This document shows, piece after piece, positions 8,505 to 12,361 of a stretch of 12,361 nucleotides of DNA (position 1 is its first letter; the number at the start of each line of letters is the position of its first letter). Source of the stretch: Bacteroidales bacterium (GTDB lineage: Bacteria > Bacteroidota > Bacteroidia > Bacteroidales > UBA7960); NCBI GenBank assembly GCA_007132395.1, contig SLOR01000026.1:1-12361 (forward strand), read 5' to 3'. Position numbers and translations under genes: made by a program. The notes below the pieces were generated by a model. The model ran no database searches, had not been told where the DNA came from, and worked only from the letters and a program-made list of their open reading frames with translations.

Positions 8505-8706
8505 TTCTGTTGATTTTTTTGATTAATAATTGATTGAGTTATCCCTTCTTCCCACACATATAGCACGGGTAAATAATTCATGGGCTGTATTTCCAAATAC
8601 TGTTATGAAAAAAAAGCCGGGAAATATTTCCCCCGAACTTTCTTTGGTTTTTTTTGTACAGCCTGAAAGGGTTCAGCATAAGAACTGAATCAGACTTTTA
8701 ATTTCC
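8505..8706 (-). other. Long 5' leader of susC
   Basis: If transcription starts about 7 bp past the candidate -7 element, susC has an untranslated leader of roughly 200 nt, long for Bacteroidota. It contains the terminator-like hairpin at 8608-8635, a small GTATTT/AAATAC stem near 8588-8601, and a 7-bp long-range complement: TACAGCC at 8657-8663 with GGCTGTA at 8583-8589, plus-strand sense. I see no protein-coding ORF in it and do not recognise a known riboswitch. Confidence 0.45.
8608..8635 (-). terminator. Terminator-like hairpin inside the susC leader
   Basis: On the minus strand a short stem built on GGGAAATATTTCCC, with flanking C-G pairs, is followed within three bases by eight T residues (A-run at 8608-8615). 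It lies about 75-100 nt after the candidate start of transcription and 100 nt before the susC ATG. The previous operon already has its own terminator at 8846-8879, so this one may attenuate susC. The stem is weaker than the two operon-end terminators; function is inferred. Confidence 0.42.
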
Positions 8707-8713
8707 TCCGAAG

Positions 8714-8721
8714 CAAATATA
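8714..8721 (-). promoter_or_regulatory. Candidate susC promoter, -7 element
   Basis: The minus strand reads TATATTTG, an exact fit to the Bacteroidota -7 consensus TAnnTTTG. No TTTG is found at the -33 distance, as is common for promoters that need an activator. The 12-bp repeat array ends 70 bp upstream, a plausible activator position. The start would be near 8706. It lies in AT-rich DNA, so a chance match is possible. Confidence 0.45.
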
Positions 8722-8783
8722 TAAAAAAAAGGTGATCCCGCCATTTTTAGAGGTTGAGAATCAAGTTTTTGGCTATTTTTTTG

Positions 8784-8801
8784 ACCGCAATCGTTTGCGG
8801 T
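8784..8801. promoter_or_regulatory. LacI-operator-like palindrome
   Basis: ACCGCAATCGTTTGCGGT is an 18-bp near-perfect palindrome (8 of 9 positions symmetric) with a central CG, the layout typical of LacI-family operators built on CGCAAACGTTTGCG. It overlaps the first unit of the tandem array and lies upstream of the candidate susC promoter. LacI-family regulators of maltodextrin genes are known in several phyla; no regulator gene is visible here. Confidence 0.45.
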
Positions 8802-8838
8802 TTCGTTTGCGGTATGCTTTGCGATTTCGATTGCGCTA
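8791..8838. repeat. Four tandem 12-bp repeats upstream of susC
   Basis: Four consecutive units start at 8791, 8803, 8815 and 8827. The first two share TCGTTTGCGGT exactly; units three and four match it at 8 and 9 of 11 positions. The fixed 12-bp spacing and the location between the upstream terminator and the susC promoter suggest repeated binding sites for a transcription factor. On the transcribed strand the unit is close to AACCGCAAACGA. Confidence 0.7.
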
Positions 8839-8845
8839 AAGCCAT

Positions 8846-8879
8846 AAAAAAAGCCGCCTCAAAAATGAAGCGGCTTTTT
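8846..8879 (-). terminator. Rho-independent terminator after the SusF-like gene
   Basis: On the minus-strand RNA, GCCGCUUC pairs with GAGGCGGC (8 bp, one G-U) around an AUUUUU loop and is followed by seven U residues (A-run at 8846-8852). It begins 40 nt after the stop codon. A T-run on the other side could allow weak action on plus-strand transcripts, but there the stem has a C-A mismatch. It separates the two cassettes into distinct transcripts. Confidence 0.9.
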
Positions 8880-8914
8880 ATATTTAGCATGGTTGTTAAC
8901 CTTGCATGATAACT

Positions 8915-10378
8915 TTAGTCAATAGAACCGGTGTTATCATCAAAGTTAAGAGTAATCACCTGGCCTGCAGTTCCGGGAACAGCATCCTGGTCACCACCAT
9001 CAGCACGGTAAATAATCTTACCATCAAATACATTGAATTCAGCATTCCACCAAGCGGGAATCCAGCTGTGTGCAGCATACATACGGATGTTTCCGTCAGC
9101 GGTTAATGCGGGAGAGGTAACGGTTTTAGCCGCGTTGTCAACAGTAAACAGGTTGGCTTCAACGCCATCATCCCATCCACCGAATGCATCACCAATTCCA
9201 TAAACAGCAACTTCTTCTACAGAAATCTTGATCATTTCGCCACGGAGGTCAAGAACAATCATATACATTCCGCTTTCAGCAACTGCCATGTTGCCTTCTG
9301 TGTCGGTAACAACGACACCATCAGCGTCAAATTCGTCAACCTCACCGAAGCCAATATTGGGGCTTGACCAGTTAGCAGCAGATAATTTCCATCCTGCACC
9401 ACCTTCAAGGTGAGCAATTTTCCAGTAAATACCTACGTTATCGCCACCACCTGCAATTTTATGCATTTGGGCTTCTTCGTTATCACCAGGGGTGTCCCAA
9501 TCATAAGCACTAGCAGCACCTACCAGGAACATCGCTTCAGGAAATTCAGGAGCAGGGTCGAGTTCACCTGTTTTTTCCTGTGTCGCTACATAATCTTCAC
9601 CCAAGGTCCATGTAAGAGTGAATTTAAATTCAGCACGCTCAGAATTAGCAATGTTAGGTCCACCGGGTACAAGATTGTTAATAGCAGTACCGAAGTTTGT
9701 GTTAACAGAAACAGTGTTATCAGGAGCGTCAAGGAACATTTTCCAGCCGTTAGAATAGCGGAACTTGAACTCGTCTACAGCCATGGGTACTTCTTCAACC
9801 ACGAAAGTCATAGATTCAAGGTCGAAGTCTGCACTCATATCAGTGTTGCTACCCCAACCACCGGGAGTTGCGCCACCAATAAGGCCCCAACGTACTTTTG
9901 CCATAACAACGGTTTGCAGGGTTTCGTCAATGGCAATGTGGTACAAACCATCTTCAGGAACAGTGAAAGGAGTTTCAGTGTGTGCAATAGAACCACGCCA
10001 GAAGCCCAATCGGGGTTCATCCTGATGCAGGTCGGTTTCAACCACTGCAGCAAAATCAGAACCAGGGCCCCAGGTAATCTGGTCAGCACCGGCTATTTCT
10101 ACAATATTAAACCCTTCAGAACCAGCTTTTACGGCAACGTAAATCTCATAAAGACCAGTACGGTCATTGTTTTCGTCAGCCTCATTGAAAGCAGGCTTCA
10201 TGGTGCCTTTTACGTCAAACTCAGTTAATGCAGTACCACCACCCTTGATGTACATACCATCTTCTACCAGAATTGGAGGAGTTGGATCGTCATCATCATC
10301 GCTACATGCAGTAAAGCCAATCATAGCTACTGCAGCCAGCATAAGGATCCTGTACTTAAAGAAATTAATGCTTTTCAT
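8915..10378 (-). CDS. susF: SusF/SusE-like surface glycan-binding lipoprotein
   Basis: Predicted surface lipoprotein that binds glycan for the upstream SusCD pair. The lipobox FTAC gives lipidated Cys25, followed by Ser and five Asp, a textbook Bacteroides surface-export signal. Four beta-rich modules follow: about 38-160, 163-265 (WGLIGGATPGGWGSN), 280-385 (MFLVGAASAYDWDTPG, then GIYWKIAHL) and 390-487 (VYGIGDAFGGWDDG, ending in IIYRADGGDQDAVPG). The repeated start pattern, a hydrophobic strand then G-x-A and a Trp-Asp or Trp-Gly turn, is that of SusE/SusF starch-binding-like domains. At 487 residues it is close to B. thetaiotaomicron SusF (485), hence the tentative symbol. It follows susD by 74 bp, a gap holding a 13-bp palindrome, and ends its operon before a strong terminator. 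The ligand is unknown; an alpha-glucan is the first guess. Confidence 0.82.
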   Translation of the reverse strand: MKSINFFKYRILMLAAVAMIGFTACSDDDDDPTPPILVEDGMYIKGGGTALTEFDVKGTMKPAFNEADENNDRTGLYEIYVAVKAGSEGFNIVEIAGADQITWGPGSDFAAVVETDLHQDEPRLGFWRGSIAHTETPFTVPEDGLYHIAIDETLQTVVMAKVRWGLIGGATPGGWGSNTDMSADFDLESMTFVVEEVPMAVDEFKFRYSNGWKMFLDAPDNTVSVNTNFGTAINNLVPGGPNIANSERAEFKFTLTWTLGEDYVATQEKTGELDPAPEFPEAMFLVGAASAYDWDTPGDNEEAQMHKIAGGGDNVGIYWKIAHLEGGAGWKLSAANWSSPNIGFGEVDEFDADGVVVTDTEGNMAVAESGMYMIVLDLRGEMIKISVEEVAVYGIGDAFGGWDDGVEANLFTVDNAAKTVTSPALTADGNIRMYAAHSWIPAWWNAEFNVFDGKIIYRADGGDQDAVPGTAGQVITLNFDDNTGSID

Positions 10379-10426
10379 AAGTGTTGTTTTTAGTTAATGA
10401 ATAATAGATAATAAATATAAATGAAA

Positions 10427-10439
10427 GTGTAAATTACAC
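10427..10439. repeat. 13-bp perfect palindrome in the susD-susF gap
   Basis: GTGTAAATTACAC is perfectly symmetric about its central base and lies 13 bp after the stop of the upstream susD-like gene. It could be a protein-binding site or a small RNA stem. AT-rich DNA makes short palindromes common, so this is a weak call. Confidence 0.35.
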
Positions 10440-10452
10440 GCGAATCAAATAT

Positions 10453-11922
10453 CTAATTAGAAAGATTAGGATTGGACTCCAATACCCATTGCGGAATGGG
10501 GAAGGTGTTTCTGCTGGGAGCAGAAGCAGGTTTTTCCCACCACTGGTTATTGAATTTACCAAAACGAATCAAATCCTGCCTGCGATGCCCTTCAAAGAAC
10601 ATTTCCTTGGCACGTTCAGCCAGCAGCATATCAAGGTCTGCATTGGATATATCATCCAGGCCGGCCCTGTTGCGGATTGCGTTAATGTAGTCATCGCCAT
10701 TTTGTCCCTGCCTGATAAGCACTTCTGCTTTCATCAGGTAAAAATCAGCAAGGCGGAAAATGGGGAAATGGTTACTCAGGTTTTCTCTGGCGCCATTCTT
10801 TACTTCAAACTTTACCGGTCTTGCTCCGGCCAGTTCAATAACCGCTGCAGGCGAAGATCCAGGAGCCATTTCAAGTGCAGGAATAAAAGGGTCCAGGTAA
10901 ACAGGTTCGCCGGAACTAAGCATAAGAGCATCGCCTGCTGCAGAATACTGTTGCCCGTATAGGAAGCCATCGCGTCTTCTGTCGTTTTCACTATAAGAAT
11001 CAAAATGAGCTTTTACCACAGCCATACCATTCCATGGGCCCACTGACATGCCAAAAGTCTGGTTGCTTTGGTAGTGTAATGCACGCATATGCAGGTTAAA
11101 GCCATGGTAAGTATCTTCATGGTAAGGAATTACCCAGATATTTTCGGGAGAATTATGGTTATTGGTAACAAAAGGAGCTAATGCATCGCCCTCAAGGGTA
11201 TACCCCATATCCAGCACCGCATCAATATGCTCCTGGGCTTTGGCCCACTGTGGTGTGCCTGAATATACTTCTGCATTGAGATACAACTTGGCCAATAACG
11301 CATGCGTCATGGGAAGTGTAACGGCAGTTTTTGAACGCTGATCAGGATCCAGGAATTCAATATTCTCTTCCAATTCCTCTACAATGCTGTGGAATATTTC
11401 AGCTTTGGGAGTAGCGGAAGGTCTTTCGGGTGCATCCAGATAACTGGTAACGTAAGGTACATCGCCATAGTTATCAATGAGCAGGTAGTAGTAATAGGCT
11501 CTCAGAATTTTGGCTTTGGCAATTGCGCGGTCAACTTCCTCTTCTCCTGCCATAGATTCAAAACGCTCAATAAAAGAGTTGGCTTCCACCACGCCTTCGT
11601 AATACCTTCCCCACATGGACTGTATGGCTTCGGTTTCGGAATCCCAGTCGTGTTTGTGTAATACTGCCCATTTGCCACCATCATTCCAGTGCTCTCCCCT
11701 GATGGGGATTACAAGGTTATCTGCGGTAAGTTCCTGGCAAAACCACCAGCCACCCCAGTCAAGATGATCCTGCATGGGACGGTAAATGGGGCTCATTTGC
11801 AATACCGGGTCGGCGGTATAGGCATCCTCCGATATCCTGTCGTAGAGGACATCGTCAAGGTCGGTACAACCCGGCAAAATTACCATCAGTGCGATAATTG
11901 CGCTATATATTGTTTTTTTCAT
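10453..11922 (-). CDS. SusD/RagB-family glycan-binding lipoprotein (divergent)
   Basis: Surface glycan-binding lid for the SusC-like receptor encoded just upstream. The signal peptide ends in the lipobox LPGC, with lipidated Cys19. SusD/RagB signatures are clear: helical repeats at about 95-240, FPIFRLADFYLMKAE at 386-400, AKEMFFEGHRRQDLIRFGKF at 438-457, and the terminal TFPIPQWVLESNPNLSN. At 489 residues it is 40 shorter than the other SusD here. It lacks the starch-type stretch near residue 100, having instead a Trp-rich region, LDWGGWWFCQELTADN, at 54-69. The glycan is therefore not assigned. The gap to the susC-like gene is 144 bp, against 14 bp in the other pair. The ATG at 11922 follows AACAGAT, nearly the same leader as the other susD. 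Confidence 0.93.
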   Translation of the reverse strand: MKKTIYSAIIALMVILPGCTDLDDVLYDRISEDAYTADPVLQMSPIYRPMQDHLDWGGWWFCQELTADNLVIPIRGEHWNDGGKWAVLHKHDWDSETEAIQSMWGRYYEGVVEANSFIERFESMAGEEEVDRAIAKAKILRAYYYYLLIDNYGDVPYVTSYLDAPERPSATPKAEIFHSIVEELEENIEFLDPDQRSKTAVTLPMTHALLAKLYLNAEVYSGTPQWAKAQEHIDAVLDMGYTLEGDALAPFVTNNHNSPENIWVIPYHEDTYHGFNLHMRALHYQSNQTFGMSVGPWNGMAVVKAHFDSYSENDRRRDGFLYGQQYSAAGDALMLSSGEPVYLDPFIPALEMAPGSSPAAVIELAGARPVKFEVKNGARENLSNHFPIFRLADFYLMKAEVLIRQGQNGDDYINAIRNRAGLDDISNADLDMLLAERAKEMFFEGHRRQDLIRFGKFNNQWWEKPASAPSRNTFPIPQWVLESNPNLSN

Positions 11923-12066
11923 ATCTGTTGTTATTTTCTTTTTTCAAACCCGGCTTAAAACAAATTAACGTTTTGAAAATAAACTATGTTTGAATTATAA
12001 ACGGGTTTTAAAAACTTTAATTATCAGTTTTGCTTAACATATTTTCCGTATAGCAGCACAGCCGTG

Positions 12067-12361
12067 TTATATGGAAACATTTAACCCCAGGGTAAATGTA
12101 CGGGTTCTGGGATACACATTAAACTGGTCAAGACCGAAAGAAAGGCCTGTAAAGCTGATTTCAGGGTCAATGCCGGTGTAGTTGGTCCAGGTAAACACGT
12201 TGTTGGAAGCAAAGTAAAGCCTGAGGTTACTTATTCCATTAATATTACGGAAGTTGTATCCCACTGCCAGGTTGTCAAGACGAATAAACGTACCATCTTC
12301 CAGGTAGTAGCTGCTTACCTTGGGAGTATCTCTCAACCCATTTTCATACTCCTCAACGGCA
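12067..12361 (-). CDS. SusC/RagA-like TonB-dependent receptor, C-terminal fragment
   Basis: Only the last 98 codons are inside the window; the frame is open to the edge, beginning AVEEYENGLRDTPKVSSYYLEDG in three short steps: AVEEYENG, LRDTPKV, SSYYLEDG. The stretch YLEDGTFIRLDNLAVGYNF, then LRLYFASNNVFTWTNYTGIDPE and the ending YPRTRTFTLGLNVSI, is typical of the last beta strands of SusC/RagA receptors. It is the outer-membrane channel partner of the susD-like gene that follows. Its N-terminal signal peptide, plug and promoter lie outside, so the substrate cannot be judged. A TTG codon at 12336 is an internal leucine, not a start. Confidence 0.9.
   Translation of the reverse strand, partial: AVEEYENGLRDTPKVSSYYLEDGTFIRLDNLAVGYNFRNINGISNLRLYFASNNVFTWTNYTGIDPEISFTGLSFGLDQFNVYPRTRTFTLGLNVSI

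Noticed and set aside
9410..10228. 272-codon open frame on the plus strand
   Set aside because: It is fully antisense to the SusF-like gene, whose lipobox and four-module structure are clear. The plus-strand product has no recognisable domain and its length follows from the codon bias of the real gene.
12334..12336. TTG as a possible start of a small separate protein
   Set aside because: The frame continues upstream to the window edge and the sequence is a typical SusC C-terminus, so this is an internal leucine codon.

Overview
The window reads as chromosomal DNA of a Bacteroidota bacterium. The evidence is two SusC/SusD pairs with SusE/SusF-type surface lipoproteins, lipoprotein signal peptides followed by acidic residues, start codons without Shine-Dalgarno sequences, and two matches to the Bacteroidota -7 promoter element TAnnTTTG. 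I cannot place it below phylum. Every supported gene lies on the minus strand, so transcription runs from high to low coordinates.

Region by region, in the direction of transcription: (1) 12361-8915 is a glycan-uptake cassette with the 3' end of a susC-like receptor gene (cut by the window edge), a divergent susD-like gene and a four-module SusF-like lipoprotein gene, closed by a strong terminator at 8846-8879. (2) 8838-8505 is a 5' regulatory region. It holds four tandem 12-bp repeats with an overlapping LacI-operator-like palindrome, a candidate promoter at 8714-8721, and a roughly 200-nt leader containing a terminator-like hairpin. (3) 8504-2778 is a second, complete cassette susC-susD-susE, with a hairpin between susD and susE and a strong terminator at 2719-2751. 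(4) 2661-1 is phosphoenolpyruvate carboxylase (ppc) behind its own candidate promoter, missing only its C-terminal end.

The second cassette looks like a starch/maltodextrin system. Its SusD keeps most of the residues known to bind starch in Bacteroides thetaiotaomicron SusD, and its SusE carries starch-binding-like beta-sandwich modules. The lipoproteins would capture the glycan at the cell surface, SusD would act as lid, and the SusC TonB-dependent channel would import oligosaccharides to the periplasm. No glycoside hydrolase, no SusR-type regulator and no inner-membrane transporter is present, so any such genes lie outside. The first cassette takes up a related but unresolved glycan. ppc refills oxaloacetate from PEP and is transcriptionally separate from the uptake genes.

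The least ordinary parts are non-coding: the 12-bp repeat array and attenuator-like leader of susC, and the hairpin between susD and susE. In the proteins, ppc has isoleucine where the E. coli enzyme has a catalytic-loop arginine. No RNA genes, mobile elements or CRISPR arrays were seen.
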